A stretch of 64,000 bases of DNA from Montifringilla adamsi (taxonomy: Eukaryota; Chordata; Aves; Passeriformes; Passeridae), in assembly GCA_017590115.1 (NCBI GenBank), contig JAGGNK010006560.1, positions 1 to 64,000 of the forward strand, given 5' to 3'. The notes below the pieces were generated by a model. That model worked only from the letters and a program-made list of their open reading frames with translations, was not told where the DNA came from and made no database searches. Shown piece after piece: positions 51,151-64,000 of this stretch (positions are counted from its first letter, which is position 1; the number at the start of each line of letters is the position of its first letter). A program made the position numbers and the translations under genes.

Positions 51151-54100
51151 TGTTTCTATGAAGATTATCCATCAGCTTCAGCTGTTTCCTTGCTCAAATA
51201 TTTGTGGAAGACGCTGAACTCTTATTGTCATGAACAGCAGCAATCCCATTTCCTTCCATAGGACAAGTCATTGAATGCTTACACATTAGAAAGCAGAACT
51301 TACCTGTTATGAAAACATTTGAAATGCAAGCAAACTTGACAGAAAGTCATAAACAAGCAAAATACCTTCCTCATTCAAGCGATCTGCCTGAACTTCCAGC
51401 AAAGGCAAGGATCCAATAACTTGAAGTTAGAAAAATTCAAAACAGAAACTAATTTTATTTTTAAAAGCTGAATCTTATTAATCAGACAATTTTACATGTC
51501 CTTAGTATGAATGAGAAGCCCATCTAGGAGCTTCTCATCTAGGAATACGTACATGCCTAACACTTCCCTAATAGCCTATTTTTTCTGAATTTTGAAATGT
51601 TCATCTTTTTTAATGTATATACTGAAACTTGTTATATAAGAAGTAATTAACCCAGTAATAAAATTAAATCATCTTCCCACTCTTGAGAATCAGTGTCCAA
51701 ACCAAAATATGTTGACTATGCAGTTAGTTGTGGGAAAAAGGTATCTTTCCTAGAGTCTAGGCCAGTAATTCCAGATCTGAGAAAGTGCTTTCAACTAAAT
51801 TAAAGGTCTATTGACTAAAGCCACAGATGTTTTCTCTCAGGGGTCGTATATGCTAGCAACCAAGTTGACAATTCAGAAATATTGGGAATATGCAAAATAA
51901 GCCTTCAATTCCCCTTTCACTCTGAGCTGCGACAACCCAGTAATTAAAGTTTTAGAAGTAGTGTAGTCAGACAGCTTCAAATCCTCTTCTTCAGCTGGCA
52001 GCACTGAAGAACAAAAATGCAAAATTGTAGCTCTGTGCTGAGTGTTAGTACTTACTGTAACTAATTGCCAGCCTTCTTCTCAATGCAAGATTTTCCCAAA
52101 CTAATCAGTATTTTATCTTTTCCCAATGGAAGAATATTCTGCCTACTTTCTCCTATTCATTTGCTTTCACCATTTCCACAGATTTTGCTCAGGTAGAAAA
52201 AAGAACAAGTCTTTGGGGCACAACAATAGCCTTCAGAGCAGATCCCTAGCCTCATCCCAGCCAAAAAAATAGCAACACTTACAAGGATATGAACTGATTT
52301 TCTCAGGCCCACCTGAACGATCTTATATAACAAAACTGTGTACGTTATTCAAAAACAAGTAGTGCTATGCCTCTTACTGTCATCTGAGCATGAAGCACAA
52401 AGAAGGTGAAAAGAAATATGGTTTCTTGAGTCTCCCCATCAATAGTGACACTATTCATCAAAATAAAACTACAAAAGCTGTAGTTGTTTCCAAACATCCA
52501 CAAATTAACTCCGATGCCTTAGGGATCCACACTGCATCACCTGTCACAGCCAGATGCTTTTGTTTGCTCTGCAGGAGAAAACGCAATGCTTTCAATAAGA
52601 GGGGAAAACTGTCCTGGTGTTTTTGGTTAAATAGCAAACTTTGATACATCCGTCTGCTTATGTGTATATCTGCATTCTTATCTATCTATTCAGAACTAGC
52701 TTACATGTGAAATCATAAGTTTCTTGATAGTTTTCTGGGTTTGGGCATATTTTCTTTATACAGGCTATGTGACCTGCTACAGCCACTTTTTTGAGTGCCT
52801 AAAAAAAATCCTGAGCCTGGAAAAATTTAGGGATAGAACTATTTCAGTTAAAGCGTATCTGAGTCAAGGTCACATTGCCAAGGATGTGTATGAGAAATTT
52901 CCCTTACTACTGCTCATACTGTGATCCCTACATTAAATACAAGAAAAACATACAAAGTCAGATTTATAGAAACAAATTATATTATTTTACTGACTTAGTA
53001 TACTGTGGTTCAGCTTCAGTAAAGAACATACTGCTTACCATGAGAGCAAGGAGGGGAGTACTGTTTCACTCAGAGAGTACATTCAATAAACTAAATTTCT
53101 AGTATCTTTCTTCAATCAGGTAGCTAGAAAGTAGGAAACAACTTCTTCTCCATGACACAAGAGCAGGAAAATTCACCGATATTTGATCCACAGCTGCAAG
53201 TAACATCTATAACTTAATTAAAATCTTCCAGTCAATACTGAGATAAGAGGAAAAATATAAATTGTTTCCAAGAAGGCCAGGTGACACTTTGTCAGCCCAG
53301 CTGTACCTTAAGAGAACACACACAGCTAAAATACAGGTTTCTGGAAGTAGCTGATCTTGATTTTCCTGATCTTTGTCTGCTTGGAATTTTTATCTACTTT
53401 TAAGGGTGATAAGCACTCATTACAGAAACCCAAGCATGTTTGCAATGATTCTTCACTCTGGCTCAGACAGGAGACTCAATTTCTTTTGTGTGAATAAAGC
53501 TACAATGATGAATTCACACACTAACAGCAACTGGCTGAATGAAACTTTCTATGGTCTTTTATTGTGGCTTAAAGAACCAGGGAAATGGAATTCCAGCTAT
53601 TTCTGTTTCTGATGGACGCAAAGCAAATTTTCCAATACTGTCAGTGTATCATCTGCAAACACACAACTGTGAAGTGGAATTGTGTTACCCTGAATGGAGA
53701 AGAGTTTTAAATACTACAGGTGCCTGTTGTACTTTGAAGACCCATCTCTATCTAAACATTTTTTTGGCTATTTGTCACTAGAAAAGATAGCTTATGGAAA
53801 TGAAAGATTCTAATAAGCCTGGAAAATATTTCCCCATGTAACTGATTAATTTTAACTTGTCTTTTAATGCTAGTTTTTGGACTCTGTAAAAAGCCATTGT
53901 AAACTACATTGGTGCACTCAGCTGTGTCTTTTTCTTGCAAGTTACACAATTCAGAATAGCAGCACCTAAAATGCTGAGGTGCAGAGGGTTATTTTCCTTT
54001 AAGAGGTTGATAAACTTCCCCACCTTGTGCCATTGTCTCAGTGGAAACACACCTACCTACAGTTTACAGATAGAGAGATATACAGTTTATGTTTTAAACT

Positions 54101-57100
54101 CATTTGAATCCCTAAAGGGTAAATCATTAACTAGATTGATCAGTAGATTGATGGGACATAAAACTGGGACAAACAAAAGTTAAACAAACATCCCTTTTGG
54201 TAAGTCAAGGATATTTCCTTATGAGACCAGGACTTGAAAGCTTCCAGGTGAGATCAGCATTCAAGGGTTTTTGACCCAATCAATGTAACAATCCCTTGTT
54301 ATATTTCATAGAGAAAAGCACTAGCAACACACAGTGTACCTGCAGAAAACCAGACCTGAACACAATGTGTTATGCATCATTTTCCTACGAGATTTAAACC
54401 TTCCCTGGACTGTAGATTCCACAGAGAAAGGCATCCCCATCTATGTTCGGCTGAACTTCTAAAAACTCATAGTAAAATCCTCTTTTCCTTTACTTTGTAA
54501 TTTGTTACTTCTAACATTCAGGCAGCACCTGGGATTTTTATTAACTGTAAACCTACTCAGGAAAAATGAAAATTTCTTTAACTATATTGCAGCCTTTCAG
54601 TTTATGTGTTTTAGTGCAGTTAATAGACTTTGTGGTAAAAATGCTCAGCTTCAGGAATTTTCTTAGCAGACTAAGAAACAATTTACTACTTTATCCTGTC
54701 TTTTATCCTTTTTAGATTCTATTAGTAGAAAAGCTCCATGGTTACAATCTTAGTTTCTCTGAACTAGGGAACTCAATCCCGTTTACAGGAGTCAGCAAAG
54801 TGCTGCTAACGATAGTGTTTTTCTTCTCAAATAGGTAAGATCTTCAACATTTCAGGAGCCAATTGGATGTCCATCTCCTCTGTTATTAAGAGACAAGAAA
54901 GCCAAAGAGGTTGATGAACTCTTGCAAGTAATTTGTAATTTGTAATACATTTGTAATACAACCTTTGGTAGGATTTATTCTCCTGATCTTAAAGTGAGCA
55001 CATACTGTGAAGTGTTATCTGTCTTTTCCCTTCAGGAAAGGTGCAAGTTTCTTCTGCTGACACTTTAGAATACTATAATCTTTCTCCTACAGAGAAAGTT
55101 CCTATTCCATACAGGATCTCCTAGTGTGTTTAACTATTGTAGTTTCATCCTTGTAACTGAACAGTTTGACTACTAGCTGAATAATATGGGCACATACAGA
55201 ATCAGTGAGAAATGCTGTTTATCATCACTAACACAGCAGCATCTCACAGAAGACAAAATAAATAGCAGATGTCAGTAATACATAACTGTGTTCCCATCTG
55301 CAAATACTACAGGTCAAAATCTTCCAAGCTGCAACTGTGCAAAGACTTCCATTTGAATAAGGATTCACTGCTATAATGAGAAAAAAATTTCCTTTTGTTA
55401 TCTAATGTACATATCCAACAGTTTTCTTACAACTGTGAAATAAAAAGAGGGCTTGACAGGTGTGTGGGGACTGGTATTCAGCAGAATTCCTCAGAGTTCC
55501 CTTTTGGAATATGTCCTGCAAATTCACTGATGCAGGATGCTCCCGTATGCAACAAAGACTTAAATACACAGTAGTAGCTTAATTTAAGAATATTGGCACT
55601 GTGTTCACAGTAATTTTGAGTGAACTCACAGTAACATACACATGGGACATAAAGGCTTGAGACATAACTCTTCCTTTTTTCATTGTTTCTCCCAAGTGGT
55701 TTAGAGAACATCTTTTCAACATTCTTCACAACCTCCCCTTCCCACCACCCCCAGAAATAGGGGTGACATTTAGTTCTCCCAACCATGAACTTGTGGAATG
55801 AATCACACACAGTGCTAGTGCAGGAAAATCCTGTTTCCTGACAGCAACCACAGAGCTCTGAGCACCAAGGCTAAGTTACGGCATGCAAGCTGGCATTAAA
55901 TCCACCCTAAAGTTCAGTTCATGTAAGAGTTCACTGTCATATAAGATTTTCCAGGTGATTGCTCAAATTGAGTAACACAACAACCTACCTAACAAATCCT
56001 CTCCTCCAGTACACTGTTCTCCCTAAGGGAGGACTACATGGGCAGCAGAGCTTTATCCTCAGATTATTCAAACCAAAGAGGCAAGGCTGAAGAATTTCCA
56101 TTTCCTCTGAACAAATTCCCATTTGTTCCTGCCACACAGATACAGGTTTCTGCTGTCACTAGGCCAAAAACAGCTTGACAGAAGCACTCAGTTTGGAAGT
56201 GACTGGAAAGATGGGATATTTCTCAATTCTTCTTTCCAATTAATTTATTTCTCCTCCATGTGCCACAAGAAGGATTCCAACAGTTCCCTCCAGCAAGTTA
56301 AAAAAGATAAAAAAATACAGTTTAGCAGAATCCCTGACACCGCCACTGCCATTGAAGGGTACATAAACCACTCCACAAAAGCACTTCTAGGAGTTTCATA
56401 GTTCATGACCTCGCACTTGAGAGTCTTACTTCACTCACTCCCAGAGATCTTTGCCCTGACTACATCAGATGAACTGAACAGGGCATGGAGATGACTGCAT
56501 GGGTTCTGCAAAGGGGGCTTGCCCCTCTAAGATGTCATTGCTCAAAGAGCTACTAGTATTTGTGCACAATAGCCACAATAGTGCGTAATAGCCACAAAAA
56601 AATGGGACTGAACCCATGAAAACATACATTCTCCTCATGGAGATGGCTGCATAATAAAGGGACTGAAAGACCTTGGCTGACATCCTGAGAAGAGTTTATT
56701 TCGCAAATTATTAATCTATATTTTCAAGGCTCCCTGGAGGATAAAAACTAACTCCCTACCTGTTGGTACCTTTTGCTGAGTAATTAAACTGTTTCATAAA
56801 TTATAGTTTGTTAGTGTTGTGCAACACATTATAGATGGCACCTAAAGAAGGTATCAAAAGTACAAAAGGAACAGGAAAAACTATTCCTGTTCAGATCTGC
56901 TGCACACAGGCTGAGTTTAGCTCTGGTGGGCAGAGGGACGGCTCCTTTCCCACTAGAAAAACAAGTATTTTAAAATCATCTAAAGTACAACTTTCACTAG
57001 GGATAGTCTCTCCACCAGATTTTGTTTCTAGCACAAATACTTAGTTCAAACCAGAATGTATCAAATATTGTCTTGATTATCTAGGTAACAAGCACTATGC

Positions 57101-60100
57101 ACTGTTGTTGGCACCACAAGAAGCTGTCTCCTCAGCAGAGCTGAGCTGCCAGTCACAGAGAAGCAATACATTGAAAGCCCTCCTGAGAAATCCCAGTCTT
57201 TTCTGTCAGCTGAAGCAGCACTGCAAAAAACACCAAGAGCCAACAAATACCCCACAGAGCTCTTAGGCAAACATGCACTGATAGTCTTGCCCCTACCCTA
57301 CACCTCAGCTCCACCAACATCTCACTCAGCCCCTTCCCAGCCTAATATATGAGACTCCCTGACACCATCAGCTACAGAAAGGCCAGGGAAGGAGCTAGCA
57401 AAACGGACAACTACAGCAGATCTCCTTGACATTGAACTGGTGCAAATGGAAAACAGGTTTTATTTGTCCTTTTCCCATTAAACACATCCTTTTGATGTGC
57501 TACCATAAGTTTGTGTTGGTGAAAAAGTCTAACTACATTATGTTAAAAAAGCAAGGCTATTGCAATGATGTGACAAAATCTCCACTACTTAGAGAAAATC
57601 TCAGTGAGGAACTAGATGGATCATTCAAGGTTAATACATTTATTGTGAAGGCAGATAGGACTTGACGATAAAATTTTTACCCCACATAAACTCTTCATAA
57701 GTAGTTCCTGTAGAACTTACTTTAATCATTTCATGAGCTACTGCCTATCCTGAAAACATCCAAAGAGGTCAGACAAGCCTAATGTAGCAAAAAACAATCA
57801 GTTAGCAATGAAAATTTCCAGGACAACTGTAAGATTCTAAAATTCTTCCTATTATTTTACTTATTCAGGTTGATCAAAAACGTTAACTATGAATGGAAAA
57901 TCAGCTCCAAATCCTGTAAATTAGCTTGGGTTTAGTGTTCAACCTCATGACCAGATATAACAGTAACATAAATTACTTTGCAAGTGTTTTCAGTATAAAC
58001 ATTTCTCCTAAAGTCTGGGAAAAAATCCTGATATGGTAAAGTAAGAATGTGAAAGCAAGAATATTTCTCTTGCAGCAAGAAATGAGAAACAGATACTTTT
58101 TTTCCTTTTTTTCATTGTTCAGGGAGGAGAAAATGTCAGAGTTTTCTTGTTGTCTCAGAAAAGCTGATGCTGGCAATCACCTTTTGTTTCATAACTGCAA
58201 ACACAACACATGAAATTTGATCTTTCATCAACATGAGGTCAGTTCTTGTGGTCTAGAACAATTTCTGACCAGACCTTGTAATATAATAGAAACTGATTTC
58301 ACTAGGGCATTTCTGGTGTGAGTATTTGAAGGCAAGCCACGTGTCTGCTAGTTACCTGCAACATGCTTACTCAGTTTAGCCTTCTGAAATTTGAAAACAG
58401 TGAGAGATGTATGTGACAATTACAATCATGGTAATCTCTGGCACCCCTGAACTGCCCGCTGAGGAACTATACTGCCACATTAGTCTTGATGTAGGTGGAT
58501 ATGTTTACTCCCTGTTGCACAACTCTGAAAGCCACAGCAGCATGGGCACTGTGCCACTCAGCTACACTGAGCTATGTGGTCTCCTACTACCAGGAGAGTT
58601 TGACCAATACCTGGCTGCAGTAGGGAAACAGTCATAAGGCACCTGTCCTTCCTGTGCTTCCTTCACTTGGGCACAAATGTGCACATAGACACAGACACCT
58701 CCCTCTGCAGCTTCTGTCTCTGGCAGCCTACCCATGCTTCCACAAGGTTTACTTGCACTTCTTGGTTTATAGGGTGTAGAAAGCAGGGAAAGCAATGTGG
58801 AAAGTGTAATTAATTTCCTGTAATAGCTTGCTACTCACACCTGAGGAGATTGTGGATGGGGAAACTTTACCTAAAAGCTGCTGTCCTGTCAGATATATGA
58901 ACACAAGTGGTCAACAGTCTGGTTACTGCTGTCTTGCAAAACAATAGTCAATATGATGTGGGAACCTACAAAACCTAATGTTCCTTAGGCACACTGGGTG
59001 ATTAGATGTAAGACTGGAGCATATACATTGCTTCCACAGTCTGTCTGAGTCAGCCCACTACACAGAATATTTTTCTACAGTTTTCTGCAGATTATCTGTT
59101 CAGTCTTTTCATGACTTAGGGGATGATGAGACCCTTTGGTTTTGTACTGTGCTACCTTCTTTTAATTCTCCTTCTCCAAGGGAAAAGTCTTCACTCACAA
59201 ATAGTAAGGCAACTTCAGCATATGTGATGAAACCAGAAGTTGTCTCTACTGCCCGTGTATTTCATAGCAATTAAATCTATAAAATCTCTATTATAGAAAG
59301 GACAATGTAACTCAACATCAGCTAGAATGCAGAGGTGGTTTACTGGGGCGCTTATGCAGACACAAGCCAATCCAGTTTTGTCTTGTAAAACTAGAAACAA
59401 CAGCTTGGCCTGTGCCTGCCTTAGGTTTGTTTGTGTCACCTTGACCAGATCAAAAACCTGGCTGCTAGAATTTTTCATCAGAAGAATTATTTTACAGATT
59501 ATAGAAATTTTTGATCCCATGTACAGGTCCTGAGATGATGCCCTTCATAAAGGTTTGGCTGTCTTAGCTCAGGATTAATGGAGAGACAGCACAGCCCACT
59601 GGTGGCCCCTCTTCCCTGGTGTCTCTGCAGAGGGGCTCCCAATGCCGTGCTGGAGAGGTGACAACACAGCTGAGACTTGTCCTCACCCACAGGACCTACT
59701 TTCCAGCTAAAACCTTGCTGCTTGGCCTCTGCCTGATCCACAGCTCCTGCTCCATTTAATCTTCACTATGGGCTCTGCTCATCCATGCCCATATTCCAAA
59801 CTATAAGTTACCTCCCCCTTAAAGAGCAGCCCATACCCAGGGAGACATCAGATGCTAGGGGCTGGGGCTGCCCCAGGTCCCCCTGTCTGTTAACAGGGAG
59901 CCCCCACTGTTCCCAGTCCCTGGTCCTCACAGCACATGACCCTCTAATGCAGACTTCTTGCCTTTCACATTACATTTTTTACCATATTAAGAGGCAGTTG
60001 CAGTGGTTCAAATAAAAAGGAATTGGTCCCCTGAGATGAATGTGTAACGATTTTCTTTGGACCGAGGAAGGGAAATTAATTTTCAATTTAATAATATGAG

Positions 60101-63100
60101 AAAAAAGCCTTATACGTGCTAATATGTTGGACTCAAATGTGTTTAGACTGGGTTGTTGGGATGTTTTGACATTGGGTAATTAGGGTAATTGGAGAAAACA
60201 GCTGGACTATTTTGACACTAAAGATTTTGATATGAGTAAGGTCACTCTGACATGAAGATCATGAAAGTGATATAAATGTAAAGGAACTTGAAGAATGAAA
60301 CAAAGCAATTTTCTATAGAACACCAAAGATACCTTTAAAAATACATTAATTAAATAGCTTGGGAATTTTCAAAAATGGATCTTTGGAGACACCTCCCAAA
60401 TCACACCTTTATACTTCTACAGGTGATCATATCTGCCATGCAAAGGAGAGTATGAGAATGAAACAGAAAAACAAACTGTGATAATAAAATAAACAGTTTT
60501 ACTTTATATGTGTTTGGCTTTGGTAATAGTTACGTAAGGACCTTTTTTCCCTCTTTCTGCAGGGATAAATCTGCAGCTGTCTGTGAACATTTTGATATGC
60601 CTAGTCAGAAACAAATTTAGCAAAAGTAACAACCAACAGCTTGACCTGTCTTATATCAGTCTCTTGCTAATAATAATTCAAAATACAAATGTCAATTTAT
60701 CTCATACTTCAGATGTGCCTACAAGATAGTTCTGCATGGCAAGACAATAAACCAGTATTTATTATGCCTACAAGTGTTTCAAGAACAGAGCCTGATTTTT
60801 AAGATATTTCAAGGCTTGAATATATTCTACAAAATCTGCAAAATCCTTGGACATTTTAGCTACTCTGTATTAAATATATGGTTTTTCTGAACATAGGGCT
60901 TGATAAGCTGATTTTTAAATGAGCTACATTTATGGTATACATCAAACCTTTCATCAGCCATAGATATTCACATATAAAAAATGGTAGAGGAACTTCTCAA
61001 GAAATTTGCAAAAAAAAAGACAACAGTGAATATTTCTACAGTGTCTTCAATATTAAAATAAGACAGTGTGATTGCTAACAAGAAGCTAAGTCAGAGAACC
61101 TGCAGAATTTGCTAATTTTGCAGAATACCTTTCAGATTAGAAAATATTCACAGAAGCAGAATCAGTTCATGAAACTTTAAAAACTGTATTCATTTCTGTT
61201 TAGGAGATATCCATTACTGATACAAAACTATAATTACAGCAGCCTGTAGTTTCATCCATGCTACACTGTGCATGAAATACTGCAGCTGTTTGAAGTTCCT
61301 TCCCATAAAAATCCTTCTACTTAGAAAGTGCTAGATTTCCTCCATTTTTGTCTTCTGTCAGCTCTCTTTCACATTACTATGTGTCTCTGGAATACAAGAG
61401 TGCTTTTCCATCTCCTTAAAAACATTAGCATTTACAACATAGAATTGCAACAAAATCCGCCAATTTTACAGAAATCTTTCAAACAGAAGAGCTGTTTGTT
61501 AAGAAGCTGTTTGTTTTCTCTAAAAATGCAACATTTCATAGGCAAATTGCCTTTTAAAATAACTTACTTTAAAAAGCCCAAATTTCTTGTTCTTTCTCTC
61601 TTTATGCAAACATAATTTTTAATCATTTGTATTTTTTTATTACATAATTCTTATAATAAAAGAAAACATTCAGCCATTCATCTAATCAGATTAGCTAGGA
61701 TAGATTTCACATGCTTTGTTATTGATAACTGTTTCTTTAAAATCTCAGATAATGAAAAGCCATCTATCTACAAATGAAGGAAATCAGTTAAAAGCAAACG
61801 AAAAGACCAAAAAAAGGAGTCAGTACATGCATGTACATGACTGGGGCAAGAGGAAAGCACTTTCCCTAGGCTGCCTGGAGCTAGATGGCTATCCTGTATA
61901 TGATATTGACATATTCTTTTTCTTTTGTGCTTTACTTTTTTGATCCTTCAAAAATATATGTACCTATCTTTGGATATGCGTGACTCCTCACTCTATTTTT
62001 CAGCCCATGCTATAGCTGATACAATTTTCAGCCTTTCACAAATGGTCTTTGAGTAGGTGAGGAAGCCATCCTTTCCACCAACTCAGTTTCCACTGGCTCC
62101 TGAAGAATTACAGAGGTGATAGCAAATAAACAGCAACAACTGGGCAACTGCAACTGTGCCTCGCATATGAGGTTGTTCTTGTGCTCAGCCATCAATCAAA
62201 AACACAGCAGTAACCTGCCAGTCACCTAGGAATAAAGCAGAAATATTTGCCAAAAATTTTTTGAACCTGCTTGTCTCCTGTGGTTCTGAGGGGCATTACA
62301 CTGTCATCAATTTGGCCTTTACCAGAACATCACGATTACCTAGCAATCCCTAATGCATATTTTCTAAGAGGAAAGGGTCCCCAGACAAATTCCCAAACAA
62401 CCTAATACATAGAGTGGGACTGCACTTCACTAGACAGATCAGCCATTCTCCACAGGATAAGGGAAGTTTCAATAATGAAGCTGAGCGCGGCTGATAAATT
62501 ATCCCTAGGGTAACAGAGTACTGGTTATGTATTTTATTAGGTGATGAGCAGAATAAGGGTAACATCTGGATTTACAGTCCATCAGGCTAAATCTGCCAAG
62601 TGTTCAATTAAGTTCAGTTTATTTGAACAACATCATAACAGTCAAATGGATTCCCATGGCACGGATCCCAGTTCAATATGGAAAATGAAACAGCAATAGT
62701 GCAATGGTGTCCACCTTTGACGTGAAAAATGCACCGAAGAAGGTCTATCTCAGAGACAGCAGATAGTCAACAGCTATTTAAGATAGCAAAACAGCAAGCA
62801 GCAGAGATCTCTGGCCTAGAAAAAGCTTAAAGTCTTGATCAATAAGCTACAACAACAATGCAAGTGACTTGAACACTGAAAGACCAGCCCTTCTTTTCAT
62901 AGCATCATTCACAGCTTCAGGTTAATGGACACAAGGGAGTCCTGGCCACATTAACTGAAATAATAGCACTGACTTGTTTCACACAGTTGCTAAGACAGAG
63001 GCTGCCTGTTGAAAACATAAACTCCCTTATTCCATATTTTCATAGGCAATCTGCAGGAGTTTTAACACAATGTGCAAGCACTTTTGGACAACATGGGATG

Positions 63101-63867
63101 CTGTCAACTAAGGAAGCAGCAGGTAAGCAGCAGGAACCTCACCTGACATACCGCAGTCAAGCTCAGGCAGGATTCCAGGCCATGGGGGACAGCAGGACTG
63201 ATTGAGAGGCAAGAGCTTGGAAAAAGAGTGCATTCTGAAACCAATGCACACTGAATGGGCTTGCCCAAATAATGCAGTCAGAATGAATAACAGGTATTTT
63301 AGCACTCCCAGCTTCATGAGCTTTCTTAATGATTGTGTCGATGAACCATACATGTACGCAACCTTAGGTCTAATTTAACAGAGTTGTATGCACAGAAAGT
63401 CAATGTCACTGAGGTAATATGAATCATTTGGAGATTGGCTTACAGGTTGTTTGTAAGAAAATAATTTTACAAAAATGTGTGCATGTTATTTATAGCCCAT
63501 TTTATTTTTAAGCCATTTTATTTTGAAACAAAGATACTGGTTTTGAGAGGAATAAAAGAAACATAAAAAATGCTGAGACTCAAGCTTTTTTCTTCACACA
63601 TTTTTGGCATGAGCGCACCTCCCCATTCTGTTGACTTTAACTGCTCTCTCTTCCAGATTCTCCTCACTTGTATTTCAATTGAGCCAGTGCTTCTACCATC
63701 TATCAGCCAATCTTTGTCTCCCAGAAGAGTCTTTGGAGTCTTCATTGAGCATGCTGTTTAAGAATGGCTGTGTCTTGGTGTGCCTTTGCCACAAAGACTA
63801 AAACTATCATATTCACAGTGGAAAAAAAAAATGATAGGTGAAATAAACATGGCAGGAGATCTTTCTC

Positions 63868-64000
63868 CTTTTTAATGACTTTATTTAAAAAATCAGCTCA
63901 AGTGGGGAGAAACCGATGGGTCGCACCCACGCCACCACTGCTCCCAGGAGTGGCAGGGAGGAGGAGAATGATGCAGCTGTGTCCGCTGGTACGCAGGCAG
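63868..64000 (-). other. GC-rich window-edge segment with an AATAAA signal on the minus strand
   Basis: Read on the minus strand, 64000 to about 63900 is GC-rich with several CpGs. It then passes into GAGCTGATTTTTTAAATAAA and an A-rich stretch. This arrangement could be the polyadenylation part of an LTR or of an inserted transcript copy, cut by the window edge. No protein is recognised. Confidence 0.25.

Larger units (their letters stand above)
32475..64000 (-). other. SMOC2: Presumed SMOC2 first intron (partial)
   Basis: The Kazal exon opens in phase 0 at Phe-Leu-Arg-Val. In SMOC2 the preceding exon encodes the start codon, signal peptide and a short stretch before this point. I found no such exon, and no promoter-like CpG-dense region, between 32475 and about 63900. 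The whole 31.5 kb is therefore most simply first intron, consistent with the large SMOC2 first intron in other vertebrates. It contains CR1 copies on both strands, a probable LTR start, a 47-bp duplication, homopolymers and a GC-richer patch around 59560-59960. No other gene is supported. Confidence 0.7.

Noticed and set aside
58407..58637. 76-codon open frame on the plus strand with somewhat protein-like composition
   Set aside because: No domain or family is recognised and there are no splice or promoter signals; not enough to call a gene.
60172..60190. GGGTAATTAGGGTAATT, looked like interstitial telomere repeat
   Set aside because: Only one TTAGGG unit is present; it is a short AT-rich tandem, not telomeric.
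62495..62517. TTATCCCTAGGGTAAC resembling a homing-endonuclease (I-SceI) site
   Set aside because: Only parts of the 18-bp site are present and their arrangement is wrong; a vertebrate intron has no reason to carry one, so it is coincidence.
63900..64000. Possible SMOC2 first exon or promoter CpG island at the window end
   Set aside because: Minus-strand translation shows no start codon with a signal peptide leading into a phase-0 donor, and an AATAAA signal follows instead.

Overview
This is vertebrate nuclear DNA, most likely from a bird. It is AT-rich and gene-poor, with large introns, several degraded CR1 LINE fragments, and no Alu- or B1-like SINEs. It contains no bacterial operons, CRISPR arrays, tRNA genes or rRNA genes that I can see. 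The species cannot be fixed from the sequence. A passerine is plausible from the style of the CR1 and LTR fragments, but that is inference.

One gene accounts for all recognisable coding sequence: SMOC2 (SPARC-related modular calcium-binding protein 2), on the minus strand. Six consecutive internal exons can be placed to the base, with splice sites and matching reading phases. From high to low coordinate they are: 32303-32474 (Kazal/follistatin-like domain), 19848-19954 and 18628-18727 (first thyroglobulin type-1 domain), then 10977-11024, 6888-6938 and 6031-6105 (acidic/polar linker before the second thyroglobulin domain). Together they are 553 bp and join into an uninterrupted frame of 184 codons plus one base. 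The signal-peptide exon was not found up to base 64000, and the exons for the second thyroglobulin domain and the EF-hand domain were not found down to base 1. The window is therefore the 5'-middle part of a gene that extends past both ends.

Layout: 1-6030 is partial intron after the last linker exon. 6031-11024 holds the three small linker exons. 11025-18627 is an intron with two CR1 pieces. 18628-19954 holds the two exons of the first thyroglobulin domain, separated by a short intron. 19955-32302 is a large intron with a 15-N assembly gap. 32303-32474 is the Kazal exon. 32475-64000 is most simply the large first intron, with CR1 copies on both strands, a probable LTR start and several homopolymer runs.

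No new gene system was found. The most notable non-coding signals are a perfect estrogen-response-element palindrome next to three regularly spaced nuclear-receptor half-sites (8135-8188), a 47/48-bp exact duplication 0.7 kb apart (33530 and 34238), a 19-bp palindrome that is also a full NFI site (51099-51117), and a 24-bp palindrome at the edge of a CR1 copy (17277-17300).
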